A DNA stretch of 64,000 bases from Bradyrhizobium sp. CER78 (lineage in GTDB: Bacteria > Pseudomonadota > Alphaproteobacteria > Rhizobiales > Xanthobacteraceae): the NCBI RefSeq assembly GCF_029846235.1, contig NZ_JARVWP010000026.1:1-64000 (forward strand). Direction: 5' to 3'. Below the pieces are notes generated by a model. That model was not told the DNA's origin and did no database searches. It saw only the letters and a list, made by a program, of their open reading frames with translations. The translations under genes and the position numbers were made by a program. Shown here piece by piece: positions 1 through 8,961 of this stretch (position 1 is its first letter; every line of letters starts with the position of its first letter).

Positions 1-145
1 TCGCAGGCGCGCATTGCTAAAATATCGAAAACAACCCCATGCAAAGGAGCCGGCGGCCGCCGGACCTTCGCAGGGAAAGGCGCATGGCCGGTAGCCATAT
101 GCCGTCGCCCTGCCGTAAGGACAGAGAGAGGGAGTGGCGGAGATC
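1..145. other. Window-edge intergenic sequence
   Basis: No credible gene is visible in these bases, which lie downstream of the leftward protease gene. The A-rich stretch near 19-45 looks like a dispersed Bradyrhizobium intergenic sequence I recall, but I cannot confirm that here. Confidence 0.3.
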
Positions 146-1408
146 TCAATTTACCGGCTTCTTCGCGCCCGCGGCCTGCTCGTTCACCTTGCAGACGATC
201 AGGAGCGTGTAGCCGCGCGCGTCCTTGGCGATCTCCGGCGTCTCCCGCTTTAACGAATCACGCCACTCGGCGGTCTGGTACTGCACCGCGCTGTTGTCGA
301 GGAAATCGCGCAGCGCGCCGGTCTTGATCGCGAAATTGATGTTTTCCGGGATGGTTCCTGTTGCCCGTGCGACCGTGACAGCATCGAGCTTGGCCGCGAC
401 GACGCCGACCACACTGCCGCCGAGATCGAACAGCGGGCCGCCGCTGTTGCCCGGCTGCACCGCGGCACTGATCTGCAGGAAGCGGGTATCGTTGAGAATA
501 CCGCTCAGCGAAGAGACGATGCCCGTGGTGACGGTGAAATCGGACGTCAGCAGCCCGTGATAGGGATAGCCGATCGCCACCACGCCATTGCCGACCGGAA
601 TGGGGTTTTGCCTGATCTTGGCGACATCCTTGAACGGCGCCGGCGCCTGCAGCAGCGCGAGATCGTTGGTTTCGTCGCCGGATACCAGCCGCAATTTCAC
701 CGGCGCCTCGCCGCTCAAATTGCCGGTGATCTCGCTGCAGCCGTTGATGACATGATGGTTGGTGACGACATGGCCGGCGCTGCTGACCACAAAGCCGGTC
801 CCGGTCCCCGACTTCGCCTGCTTTTGCGTCGGGCTCGGAGCGGGCTGCTGCGGCGGCGCTGCCGCAGGCTTCGCCGCGACCGCGAATTCCCCGGCGCTGG
901 CGACGCCGTTCTTCTTCACCGAGACCACGCAGTTGAGCAGCGCCGGCAGCAGCTGCGCGGTCTGATTGAGGTTGAACTGAAACAATTGGCCCTGCGCGAA
1001 CGCGGTCATCTGGCGCGCCTTGCGGAACTGATTGATCAGCGCCGAGTTCACCGGCATCTCGACATTCACGAGCTGAGTGCCGAGCGGCATGCCGTAGACA
1101 TTGAACGCAGGCTGGCCGTCGAAGGTCAGCGCAAGCGGAAAGGCCTCGCCAGGAGTCAGACGCCAGCTCTCATGGGCAAAGCCCAGCCGCCAGCTGCCGT
1201 TGTTGGCGATCGCCACCATGAAAAAGATGCCGCTCTGATAGGTGGTGCCCGCCGAGCAATGCGTGAACGCGCCGTCCTTGTCGTTGGTGAAGGCGCCGCC
1301 CTTCCAATTGCCGACCGTGATCGAGCCGTAGGGACCGCGGGCGCTCGATGGCGTTGCAGACGCAAACAACCACGCGGCCGCAACGACCGCCCAGACCACA
1401 ACCCTCAT
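146..1408 (-). CDS. Secreted trypsin-like (HtrA/DegP-type) serine protease
   Basis: An exported S1C-type serine protease, probably periplasmic protein quality control or stress-related cleavage. The N-terminus is a hydrophobic signal peptide ending in a small-residue site (SATPSSARG). After about 190 residues of unassigned sequence and a Pro/Ala linker comes the protease fold: GTGFVV, the catalytic His in VVTNHHVI, the Asp in ETNDLALL and the nucleophile Ser in QPGNSGGPLFD. All three catalytic residues are present. No PDZ domain follows, so it differs from canonical DegP. I place the start at 1408 because GGGGAG lies just upstream; an in-frame ATG at 1438 is also possible. The N-terminal domain is not recognised. 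Confidence 0.85.
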   Translation of the reverse strand: MRVVVWAVVAAAWLFASATPSSARGPYGSITVGNWKGGAFTNDKDGAFTHCSAGTTYQSGIFFMVAIANNGSWRLGFAHESWRLTPGEAFPLALTFDGQPAFNVYGMPLGTQLVNVEMPVNSALINQFRKARQMTAFAQGQLFQFNLNQTAQLLPALLNCVVSVKKNGVASAGEFAVAAKPAAAPPQQPAPSPTQKQAKSGTGTGFVVSSAGHVVTNHHVINGCSEITGNLSGEAPVKLRLVSGDETNDLALLQAPAPFKDVAKIRQNPIPVGNGVVAIGYPYHGLLTSDFTVTTGIVSSLSGILNDTRFLQISAAVQPGNSGGPLFDLGGSVVGVVAAKLDAVTVARATGTIPENINFAIKTGALRDFLDNSAVQYQTAEWRDSLKRETPEIAKDARGYTLLIVCKVNEQAAGAKKPVN

Positions 1409-1612
1409 GACGCGCACTCCCCAGCCACAACCCATCATAGGAGGCGGAGAAATTCATCCGCAAGTGGTGTGCGGCTTGGCCTTTGGTCCTGCGGCCGCAC
1501 AAGACCGCCGCGGATGAGGCGATCGCCACACCCTCTGGTTACAGACGCAATGTTCCTATTTTGTTCTTGAGATGTCAACCCGGACAGAATTCATCGGCCG
1601 CACAGCCGGACG

Positions 1613-1858
1613 CTATTGCGGCTCCCGGGCCGAAGACTGCGCGGGCGGGTTTGGTTCGCGGAACCAGTAGTGGGCTGCGAGGCCGTGAACGCCGACGCCG
1701 ATCAGAAAGATACCCCCATAGAGTTCGACCGCGTGGTTCATGGCCAGCAGGCGGGCGCGCAGCACGGCGCCATGGCCCGGATAGGCCCAGAACCAATGCC
1801 CCACGGCGACGATGCCAACGCCGAGCGCGGCGAAGGCGCGGCCTGCCGCATTCATCAT
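1613..1858 (-). CDS. Small membrane protein, unknown
   Basis: A protein of about 81 residues with two hydrophobic segments (AFAALGVGIVAVGHWFW and ELYGGIFLIGVGVHGLAAHYW) and a polar C-terminal tail, so probably a two-pass inner-membrane protein. It reads in the same direction as the protease gene downstream, about 200 bases away. The start at the double ATG is preceded by GTGAGG; a longer GTG start at 1891 lacks a ribosome site. I do not recognise a family and assign no function. Confidence 0.55.
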   Translation of the reverse strand: MMNAAGRAFAALGVGIVAVGHWFWAYPGHGAVLRARLLAMNHAVELYGGIFLIGVGVHGLAAHYWFREPNPPAQSSAREPQ

Positions 1859-1940
1859 CCTCACGCGAAGGTCTCCCGAGTCGCCCGGCACGAAGAAAAT
1901 ACCGGGAGAAACTGACGCGGACCTGAACGTAGGAAATGAA

Positions 1941-1977
1941 CGTAGCCCGGATGAAGCGCAGCGTAATCCGGGCTACG
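1941..1977. repeat. Palindromic intergenic repeat (GTAGCCCGGAT type)
   Basis: Two perfect 12-base arms (CGTAGCCCGGAT and its complement at 1966-1977) flank a 13-base loop. It sits just beyond the acdS stop and could act as its terminator. I recall similar elements in Bradyrhizobium genomes. Confidence 0.7.
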
Positions 1978-1991
1978 AAGTATGACCAGCC

Positions 1992-3005
1992 TCAGCCGTT
2001 GCGGAACGCGTAGGCGTAGCCGTTGAGTGCCGGCGCGCCGCCGAGATGGGCGTAGAGCACCTTCGATCCGGCCGGGAAGAAGCCCTTCTGCACCAGATCG
2101 ATCATGCCCTGCATCGACTTTCCCTCATAGACGGGGTCGGTGATCATGCCTTCCAGCCGTGCGCTGAGGCGAATCGCCTCCTTGGTCTCCTCAGACGGTA
2201 CGCCGTAGGCGGGATAGGCGTAGTCCTCGATCAGCACGACATCGTCCTCGACGATGTCGCGGCCGAGCTCGACCAGCTTGGCGGTGTTCTGCGCGATCGA
2301 CAGCACCTGCGCCTTGGTCTGATCAGGCGTGAACGAACCGTCGATGCCGATCACGTTGCGCGCGCGCCCGTCGGCGGCGAAGCCGACCAGCATGCCGGCA
2401 TGGGTCGAGCCCGTCACCGTGCAGACGACGATGTAGTCGAACTTGACGCCGAGCTGGCGCTCCTGCGCGCGTACCTCTTCGGCGAAGCCGACATAGCCGA
2501 GCCCGCCATATTTGTGCACGGAGGCGCCGGCCGGAATCGCGTAGGGCTTGCCACCCGCCGCCTTCACCTCCTCGATCGCCTGCTCCCAGCTCTTGCGGAT
2601 GCCGATGTCGAAACCTTCGTCGACCAGGCGCACATCGGCGCCCATCACGCGCGAGAGCAGGATGTTGCCGACGCGGTCATAGACCGCGTCCTCGTGCGGC
2701 ACCCAGCTTTCCTGCACCAGCCGGCACTTCATGCCGATCTTGGCCGCGACCGCTGCAACCATGCGGGTGTGGTTCGACTGCACGCCGCCGATCGAGACCA
2801 GCGTGTCGGCGTTGGAGGCGATCGCGTCGGGGATGATGTATTCGAGCTTGCGCAGCTTGTTGCCGCCATAGGCGAGGCCGGAATTGCAATCCTCGCGCTT
2901 GGCATAGAGCTCGACCTTGCCGCCGAGATGCTTTGACAGCCGATCGAGCTTCTCGATGGCGGTCGGCCCGAAGGTGAGCGGATAACGCGCGAATTTTTCC
3001 AGCAT
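1992..3005 (-). CDS. acdS: 1-aminocyclopropane-1-carboxylate deaminase
   Basis: A PLP enzyme that opens the ethylene precursor ACC to 2-oxobutanoate and ammonia. It is cytoplasmic and is a classic trait of plant-associated bacteria. The 337 residues match the family length. The PLP lysine is in GGNKLRK (K50), the phosphate/substrate region in GGVQSNHTR, and the residues that separate true ACC deaminases from D-cysteine desulfhydrases are both present (Glu after Tyr293, and Leu in YAHLGG, equivalent to E295 and L322 of the Pseudomonas enzyme). The start at 3005 has GAGGA upstream and gives the standard N-terminus. The divergent gene acdR and a palindrome between them indicate Lrp-type activation. 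Confidence 0.96.
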   Translation of the reverse strand: MLEKFARYPLTFGPTAIEKLDRLSKHLGGKVELYAKREDCNSGLAYGGNKLRKLEYIIPDAIASNADTLVSIGGVQSNHTRMVAAVAAKIGMKCRLVQESWVPHEDAVYDRVGNILLSRVMGADVRLVDEGFDIGIRKSWEQAIEEVKAAGGKPYAIPAGASVHKYGGLGYVGFAEEVRAQERQLGVKFDYIVVCTVTGSTHAGMLVGFAADGRARNVIGIDGSFTPDQTKAQVLSIAQNTAKLVELGRDIVEDDVVLIEDYAYPAYGVPSEETKEAIRLSARLEGMITDPVYEGKSMQGMIDLVQKGFFPAGSKVLYAHLGGAPALNGYAYAFRNG

Positions 3006-3085
3006 GCTGGCGTCCTCGTTGGTGTCCTGAACGGTGGCCAGACCTATCACCCTGGGCGCGAAAGGTGCTCTCTAACTCGGGCCAA

Positions 3086-3103
3086 GCAATTATCGAAGAT
3101 TGC
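3086..3103. promoter_or_regulatory. Lrp-type operator between acdS and acdR
   Basis: GCAAT and ATTGC arms separated by eight bases form an imperfect palindrome about 80 bases upstream of each divergent gene. Lrp-family AcdR proteins are known to act from such sites in rhizobia. A second pair of half-sites (GGTCTG and CAGACC) flanks the start region of acdR. Confidence 0.5.
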
Positions 3104-3165
3104 TGGATTTGGTCTGAATGATATGTTTCCTCTCACCAGACCGAACAATGATGAGAGATTCTTCC

Positions 3166-3630
3166 ATGTCCGCCCGGCTCGATCGCATCGACCTCAAGAT
3201 GTTGAGATTGCTGCAAAAGAACGGCCGGCTCAGCAATGCCGAGCTGGCCGATCAGGTCGGCGTCAGCCCCGCGACCTGCCATCGGCGGACCCAGGCGCTG
3301 TTCGACGAGGGCTATGTCAGCGGTGTCCGCGCCATGGTGGCGCCGCGCAAGCTCGGCAAGGGCACGCTGGTCATGGTCGGCGTCGTGCTCGACCGCTCGA
3401 CGCCGGAAAGCTTTGCGAGCTTCGAGCAGGCGGTGGCGAAACTGAAATGCGTGCTCGACTGCCACCTCGTTGCCGGCGACTTCGACTACTTCCTCAAGAT
3501 CCGCGCCGGCGACATGGAGGATTTCAACCGCATCCATGGCGACCAGCTGATCGCGCTGCCCGGCGTGCGCCAAACCCGCACCTTCTTCGTCATGAAGGAG
3601 GTGGTGGACAATGCGGCGCTGGAGTTTTGA
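3166..3630 (+). CDS. acdR: Lrp/AsnC-family regulator of acdS
   Basis: A 154-residue Lrp/AsnC protein with an N-terminal winged helix-turn-helix (DRIDLKMLRLLQKNGRLS, then LADQVGVSPATCHRR) and a C-terminal RAM ligand domain (GDFDYFLKIRAGD). It is divergently transcribed from acdS with a 160-base shared control region, the arrangement described for acdR-acdS in many alphaproteobacteria. It is inferred to activate acdS in response to ACC or low oxygen. I chose the ATG at 3166 because the product then begins like other Lrp proteins; the in-frame start at 3118 adds an unrelated leader. Confidence 0.88.
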   Translation: MSARLDRIDLKMLRLLQKNGRLSNAELADQVGVSPATCHRRTQALFDEGYVSGVRAMVAPRKLGKGTLVMVGVVLDRSTPESFASFEQAVAKLKCVLDCHLVAGDFDYFLKIRAGDMEDFNRIHGDQLIALPGVRQTRTFFVMKEVVDNAALEF

Positions 3631-3672
3631 TCCGACGCGAGCGATGATGATGCATCTTCATCGCATCGCGCA

Positions 3673-5238
3673 TCAGCCGCCGGCCGTCCCTTCTGCAGCG
3701 CCCTCGCGCCCATCCCTCGCCTTGCCGCGCAGCGCGACCTTGTCGCCGTCATAGGTGAGCGTCCAGGTCCAGGCGTCGCCGAGCCCGACATATTGGAGAT
3801 CGACGACAAGCGTTCGCTCGTCGGTCCACGCGCCCTTGACGGCGCGCACACCGAGGAACGTCGGAGCACTCTTGCGATAGAGGCCGTCGAGACCGATCGG
3901 TCCGTTGAGGTCGCGCCGTGCAGGATCGCCCGCGTTGGTCTCCACGACGTAGCGCGGGTTCTCATCGGCAAGGAACAGCGTCAGTGTCTTGATACCGAGG
4001 TTGTTGTCGGGGAATTTGTAGGTGCGGCCCGAGATCGCGGATGCAATCGCGGGCGGCGCGCCGACCGGCGTCGGCTTCTCGGTTGAGACGTCCGCAATCG
4101 CCTTCGCCAATTGTTCGGCCGCGGCCGCATCATCCGGCAAAGCCTGATCGGACTTGATCGCTCCGGATATCTCGTCGGCCAGCTTGCCGAACGAACAGAA
4201 ATTGCTCGCCGTCATCACGGCGACGATATCCCGCTCCGGCATCACCATGATCACCTGGCAATGATAGCCGACCGTCATGAAGATGTGCTTGTCGGGAATG
4301 GTCCAGAACTGGTTGGCATAGCGCAGCCGCGGATCAAATCGCGCATTCATGTTCACGGTGGCATGGTTGACGGCATCGAGGAAATCCGCTGGCAGCAGCT
4401 GCTTGCCCGCCCACTCACCGTTGCGGAGATAGAGATAGCCGATCTTCGCCATGTCCCGCGGCCGCATCATCAGGCCGAAGCCGCCGATCGGGAGCCTTTG
4501 CGGATCCCGCCGCCAGAACGGCCGGGCAATGCCGAGCGGGCCGAACAGTCGTTCCTCGGCAAAGTCGGCGGTGTTCTGGCCGGTGAGCTTGCTGACGATC
4601 GCGGACAACAGATGCGAGCCGCCGCTGTTGTAGTAGAAGGTCTCGCCCGGCGCATGCGACATCGGGCGGTCCAGAATGAACTGGACCCAGTCCGGGCTCT
4701 TTCCCATGTCGCGCAGCGACTGCTCCCGCCCGCCTGCAAACCCCTCGTCCCAGTCGAGGCCCGACGTCATGTTGAGCAGATGCTGGACCGTGATGGCCTT
4801 CTTGCGCTCGTCGACATCAGCGATGCTGCGATCGGAAAAGAAATCCAGCATGGGATGATCGAGACGATCCAAGAGACCATCCTTGTAGGCCATCGCCAGC
4901 AGCGTCGCGACCACCGCCTTGGTGGAGGAGTTGATCGCGTGCGGCATGTCGGCGGTGAAGGGCGCGTAATACGCATCGAGCACGATGCGGCCATGGCGCG
5001 TCACCAGCAGGCTGTCGAAGCTGCGCGTGGTGCCGGCCGCCACCAGCTTGGCCAGGACGGCCGAATCCATCCCCTGCTGCTCCGGCGTCGAGGTTTCCCA
5101 CTGAGCTGTCGGCCAGACCGGCTCGGCGCCTTGCGCATTGGCCGCGACGGAATAGACCGATGCGAGCAGGATGCCCGCGCCTAGCGCCGCAGCCCTGATC
5201 CGTGACGAAAGCCCAACGACGCGATCGACTGCCTGCAT
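3673..5238 (-). CDS. Secreted serine hydrolase of the beta-lactamase class C family
   Basis: A penicillin-binding-protein-like hydrolase (Pfam Beta-lactamase). These enzymes act as esterases, D-aminopeptidases or DD-peptidases more often than as beta-lactamases. A signal peptide (LGAGILLASVYSVAANAQG) directs it to the periplasm. The nucleophile motif SxxK appears as SSTKAV and the second motif as YNSGG. The C-terminal 120 residues look like an added beta domain. The gene stands alone, convergent with acdR and only 42 bases from its stop. The substrate cannot be read from the sequence. Confidence 0.85.
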   Translation of the reverse strand: MQAVDRVVGLSSRIRAAALGAGILLASVYSVAANAQGAEPVWPTAQWETSTPEQQGMDSAVLAKLVAAGTTRSFDSLLVTRHGRIVLDAYYAPFTADMPHAINSSTKAVVATLLAMAYKDGLLDRLDHPMLDFFSDRSIADVDERKKAITVQHLLNMTSGLDWDEGFAGGREQSLRDMGKSPDWVQFILDRPMSHAPGETFYYNSGGSHLLSAIVSKLTGQNTADFAEERLFGPLGIARPFWRRDPQRLPIGGFGLMMRPRDMAKIGYLYLRNGEWAGKQLLPADFLDAVNHATVNMNARFDPRLRYANQFWTIPDKHIFMTVGYHCQVIMVMPERDIVAVMTASNFCSFGKLADEISGAIKSDQALPDDAAAAEQLAKAIADVSTEKPTPVGAPPAIASAISGRTYKFPDNNLGIKTLTLFLADENPRYVVETNAGDPARRDLNGPIGLDGLYRKSAPTFLGVRAVKGAWTDERTLVVDLQYVGLGDAWTWTLTYDGDKVALRGKARDGREGAAEGTAGG

Positions 5239-5560
5239 AGTCCGCCCCTGCCAGTGACCAACTCGCGCAAGGCATATACCACGAGCGGCAGCGGTCTCGC
5301 TTCACAACTTGCAGACATGGGGATGACGGCGCAGCACGAGCCGTGCCGCCCGCAAGTCCCTGTGTGATACGGCTCACGAATTCGTGGCAGGACGCCGCAG
5401 TCGATGGGGATGCGCGCGTGTTTCCGGAAGCCGCACGATGCCGTAAGCTGTCCGCAGCCAACCTCGCGTCCAGCGGAGTGCCAGGCCGCCCCATTCAGAC
5501 CATTGCAACGCTGCGAACGGCCCGACGTTGGTAACAAGCCAACAAAACCGGGAGTACGTC
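5239..5560. other. Divergent promoter region, no gene seen
   Basis: This 322-base gap separates the leftward hydrolase and the rightward SBP56 gene and must hold both promoters. Reading both strands I see no convincing small gene or RNA. GGGAG at about 5550 is the ribosome site of the SBP56 gene. Confidence 0.5.
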
Positions 5561-6967
5561 ATGACGATGCGACCCGACCCCACGTTTCACGCCTCGCCAA
5601 AGCTTGCGATGGAGGCGCCGCCGGAGCAGTTCGCCTATACGCTGCTGCTCAGTCCCGACTTCAAGAAGCCCGACGCACTCGCGGTGATCGACGCCAAGCC
5701 GGGCTCGAAGACCTATGGCAAGATCGTCCACACCGTGACGATGCCGAACAAAGGCGACGAGTTCCATCACTTCGGCTGGAACGCCTGTTCCTCCGCACTG
5801 TCACCGCTCACCGGACACGCCTTCGTCGAGCGGCGCTATCTCATCATTCCCGGCCTGCGGTCGTCGCGCATCTACATCATCGACACCAAGCCCTCGCCGC
5901 TCGAGGCCAAGATCCACAAGATCATCGAGCCGGAGGAAGTGTTCAAGAAGACCGGCTACTCGCGGCCGCACACCATTCATTGCGGGCCCGATGGCATCTA
6001 CGTCTCCACCCTCGGCGGCAGCGGCAAGGACGGCACGCAAGGCCCGCCCGGCATCTTCATCATGGATTGCGAGACCTTCGACGTGCTCGGCCGCTGGGAG
6101 ATCGACCGCGGACCGCAGACGCTGCACTATGATTTCTGGTGGAATCTGCCGCGCGACTACATGGTGACCAGCGAATGGGCGCTGCCGCCGCAATTCGAGA
6201 ACGGCATCGTCGCCGAGGATCTGCTGTCGAACAAATACGGCCACCGGCTGCATTTCTGGGATCTGCGCGCGCGGCGCAATGTGCAGACCATCGACCTCGG
6301 CGCCAATCACCAGATGGCGCTCGAGGTCAGGCCCGCGCATGATCCGATCCGTGAATACGGCTTCGTCGGCGTCGTCGTCGACACCACCAATCTCGAAGCC
6401 TCGATCTGGACCTGGTGGCGCGAGGGCGGAAAATTCCACGCCGAGAAGACGGCGACGATCCCGCCCGAGCCGGCGCCGAAGGAGAAGCTGCCGCCGCTGT
6501 TGCAAGGGTTCGGCGCCGTGCCGCCGCTGGTGACGGATATCGACCTGTCGATGGACGACCGCTTCCTCTACGTCTCCTGTTGGGGCACCGGCGAAATGCG
6601 CCAATACGACGTCCGCGATCCCAGGAAGCCAAAGCTTGCAGGGTCGGTGCATATCGGCGGCATCGCGCGCCGCACGCCGCATCCGAACGGCAAGGCGTTT
6701 GCCGGCGGCCCGCAGATGGTCGAGATCAGCCGCGACGGCAAGCGGGTGTATTGGACCAACTCGCTGTATTCGACCTGGGACGACCAGTTCTATCCCGACG
6801 GCATGCCGGGCGCCGAGGTCATGGCCAATGTCGGCGCGAACGGCGGGCTGGAGCTCGCCAAGGATTATTTCGTCGAATTCCCCGAGGGCTATCGCCCGCA
6901 TCAGATCCGCCTCGAGGGCGGCGACTGTTCGACGGATTCGTTCTGCTATCCGTCGGTATGGAATTGA
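5561..6967 (+). CDS. mtoX: Methanethiol oxidase / selenium-binding protein SBP56
   Basis: A member of the SBP56 family, shown in Hyphomicrobium to oxidise methanethiol to formaldehyde, sulfide and peroxide with a copper centre. The family signature FHHFGWNACSS is near residues 68-78, and the beta-propeller repeats run through the whole 468 residues. No signal peptide is visible, whereas characterised bacterial MtoX is periplasmic, so the location is uncertain. The start is fixed by GGGAG just before the ATG at 5561. The next gene starts inside the last codons of this one, so the two are translationally coupled. The exact substrate is inferred from family. Confidence 0.85.
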   Translation: MTMRPDPTFHASPKLAMEAPPEQFAYTLLLSPDFKKPDALAVIDAKPGSKTYGKIVHTVTMPNKGDEFHHFGWNACSSALSPLTGHAFVERRYLIIPGLRSSRIYIIDTKPSPLEAKIHKIIEPEEVFKKTGYSRPHTIHCGPDGIYVSTLGGSGKDGTQGPPGIFIMDCETFDVLGRWEIDRGPQTLHYDFWWNLPRDYMVTSEWALPPQFENGIVAEDLLSNKYGHRLHFWDLRARRNVQTIDLGANHQMALEVRPAHDPIREYGFVGVVVDTTNLEASIWTWWREGGKFHAEKTATIPPEPAPKEKLPPLLQGFGAVPPLVTDIDLSMDDRFLYVSCWGTGEMRQYDVRDPRKPKLAGSVHIGGIARRTPHPNGKAFAGGPQMVEISRDGKRVYWTNSLYSTWDDQFYPDGMPGAEVMANVGANGGLELAKDYFVEFPEGYRPHQIRLEGGDCSTDSFCYPSVWN

Positions 6968-7638
6968 GCAACGTCGATACGACGACCATCTGGCTCTGGC
7001 TCGCGATCATCGCAAGCGGCCTCTATCACGGGATCAACCCGGGCATGGGCTGGCCGCTCGCGGTGTCCGCGGGCCTGATGGACAAATCCCCGCGCGCCGT
7101 CGTCGGCGCGCTGCTGCCGTTGTCGACCGGCCACCTTGCGGCGATGCTGCTCGTGCTGCTGCCGTTCGCACTGCTGATCGCGCTGGCGGAATGGCAACGC
7201 CCGATCCAGATCGCAGCTGGTATCATCATCATCGGCTTCGGCCTCATGCGTCTCGTCAATCGCCGTCATCCGCGCGCGCTGGCGCGAATACCGCCAACCA
7301 GATTGGCGCTCTGGTCGTTCGCGGTGGCGATTGCTCATGGCGCCGGCCTGATGCTGCTGCCGATCTATCTCGGTCTCTGCGCGACATCGGCAGCGCAGGA
7401 CGGCCACATCGCGGCGCAGCGCGTGATCGACCAGAACCTTGCGATGGCGCTTTTGGTCGCGCTGGTGCACACCGCCGCCATGCTCGCTGCCGGCGGCCTG
7501 CTGGCCTGGCTGGTCTATCGCTACCTCGGCGTCAAATTCGTCGCGCGGAGCTGGTTCAATCTGGAGACGGTCTGGGCGGTCAGTCTCGTTCTTGTGGGCG
7601 CTGCAGCGCTTGCCGTCACCGTCGCGGAGTGGCCGTGA
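6958..7638 (+). CDS. Polytopic membrane protein with HGxxPG motif, unknown
   Basis: A 226-residue protein with about six membrane segments, beginning MELSNVDTT. A conserved-looking LYHGINPGMGW motif lies just after the first segment, and a second histidine motif (AIAHGAGLM) in the middle; paired histidines inside membrane helices recall metal or small-molecule transporters such as HupE/UreJ, but this is only a resemblance. It overlaps the SBP56 stop by ten bases, so the two are almost certainly coexpressed. A role in copper supply to MtoX or export of its product is possible but is inference. Confidence 0.75.
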   Translation: MELSNVDTTTIWLWLAIIASGLYHGINPGMGWPLAVSAGLMDKSPRAVVGALLPLSTGHLAAMLLVLLPFALLIALAEWQRPIQIAAGIIIIGFGLMRLVNRRHPRALARIPPTRLALWSFAVAIAHGAGLMLLPIYLGLCATSAAQDGHIAAQRVIDQNLAMALLVALVHTAAMLAAGGLLAWLVYRYLGVKFVARSWFNLETVWAVSLVLVGAAALAVTVAEWP

Positions 7639-7786
7639 GCGGCCGGGCCGGCCGGGCAGCCCGAGAGAAGTAATCCTTTCATCCGACTTGATGGCCGGCG
7701 CAAAGCGGCGCAGTCTCTGAGGGAGGCCCCACAGGGCTGCAGGGTCGCGCGCGGACGCGCGGGGGCATTGATCCGCGGATGACATC

Positions 7787-8941
7787 ATGAACGCTACGGC
7801 GATGCGACTGGTGATTCCGTTGTTGGCCCTTGCCGCCGGCGGCACGGCGGCGCTCATCTTCGGCATCCACCGAACCCAGCAAATCCTCGGCACGAACACG
7901 CCTTTGATGGCCACGGCACCATCCGCGCCGACAGCTCCCGCGCAAGGCCAAGACAAGAATCAGGACAAGACCGCGCTTGCGAAGGCGCAAAGCCAGACCG
8001 CGGCCCTGGCCAACGCGCTGGCACCACCGTCGCCGGTGCCGGGCGACAACGCCGTGCCGGAGTTCGACGTCGTCAACGTCGAGCCGACCGGCGAGACTGT
8101 TGTCGCCGGTAGGGCAGCACCGGGTGCGACGGTGGAATTGCTGCGTAACGGCGAGGTGCACGATCGCGCCGTGGCGGACAAGTCCGGCCAGTTCGTCATG
8201 GTGCCGCGCCCGCTCCCGCCGGGAAACCACGACTTGACGCTGCGCATGACACGCGACGGCAAGCAGGTGGTCTCCAAACAGAGCGTGGCCGTGGCGCTCG
8301 AGGCTGCGGCAAGGGAGCGGCCGATGGTGGCGCTGATGACGCCGGACAAGCCGGTCCGGGTGCTATCGCAACCGGCGGCGACGCCGCCGGCCGCCGGGAA
8401 AGTGGTGGTCGAGTCGGTCGAGACCGAGCCGGGCGGCATGCTCCATGTCAGTGGCCAGGCCGCGCCCGGCGCGACCGTCAGGCTCTATCTCAACGGCAGC
8501 TTGATCACGTCCGCCACCGCCGACGCGGCGGGGCACCTCTCGGTCACGATCAACAAGGGTGTCGCGGCCGGCAACTATCAGGTCCGGCTTGACGAGGTCG
8601 ACCCCGGATCCGGCAAGGTCCGCGCGCGCGCCGAAGTGCCGTTCAACGTTCCGGACGCGACGACGACCGCATCGATCCCGGCCTCGTCCGGCCGTGCGGA
8701 TGCGACCGCGCCGCGGCTCGCGGCGGCGACGGCCACCGACGCATCGAGCTCACCCTCCGCCGTGGTCGTGCCGAAGATCACGACGACCACGGTTGCCCGC
8801 GGCGACAGTCTGTGGCGGATCAGCCAGCGCGCATTCGGCGCCGGGCAGCGTTATGCGGTGATCTATCGGGCAAACCAGCAGCAGATCCGCAACCCCAATT
8901 TGATCTATCCCGGTCAGGTGTTCGTTGTGCCGGCACGGTGA
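7787..8941 (+). CDS. LysM-domain envelope protein
   Basis: A 384-residue protein with an N-terminal membrane anchor (residues about 6-26), an Ala/Gln/Lys linker, and two related beta-sandwich modules near residues 85-165 and 205-285 that share the pattern APGATV then LNG or RNG then AD..G. A C-terminal LysM domain (about 335-383: VARGDSLWRIS, IYRANQQQIRNPNLIYPGQVFVVP) binds peptidoglycan. This layout is common in alphaproteobacterial cell-wall scaffold proteins. It is monocistronic and convergent with the cytochrome c gene. The partner that the repeat modules bind is unknown. Confidence 0.82.
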   Translation: MNATAMRLVIPLLALAAGGTAALIFGIHRTQQILGTNTPLMATAPSAPTAPAQGQDKNQDKTALAKAQSQTAALANALAPPSPVPGDNAVPEFDVVNVEPTGETVVAGRAAPGATVELLRNGEVHDRAVADKSGQFVMVPRPLPPGNHDLTLRMTRDGKQVVSKQSVAVALEAAARERPMVALMTPDKPVRVLSQPAATPPAAGKVVVESVETEPGGMLHVSGQAAPGATVRLYLNGSLITSATADAAGHLSVTINKGVAAGNYQVRLDEVDPGSGKVRARAEVPFNVPDATTTASIPASSGRADATAPRLAAATATDASSSPSAVVVPKITTTTVARGDSLWRISQRAFGAGQRYAVIYRANQQQIRNPNLIYPGQVFVVPAR

Positions 8942-8961
8942 GGCCAGCCTTCCGCCAACCG

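Noticed and set aside
4111..5184. 357-codon plus-strand frame opposite the serine hydrolase
   Set aside because: Antisense shadow of a gene with signal peptide, SxxK and YxN motifs.
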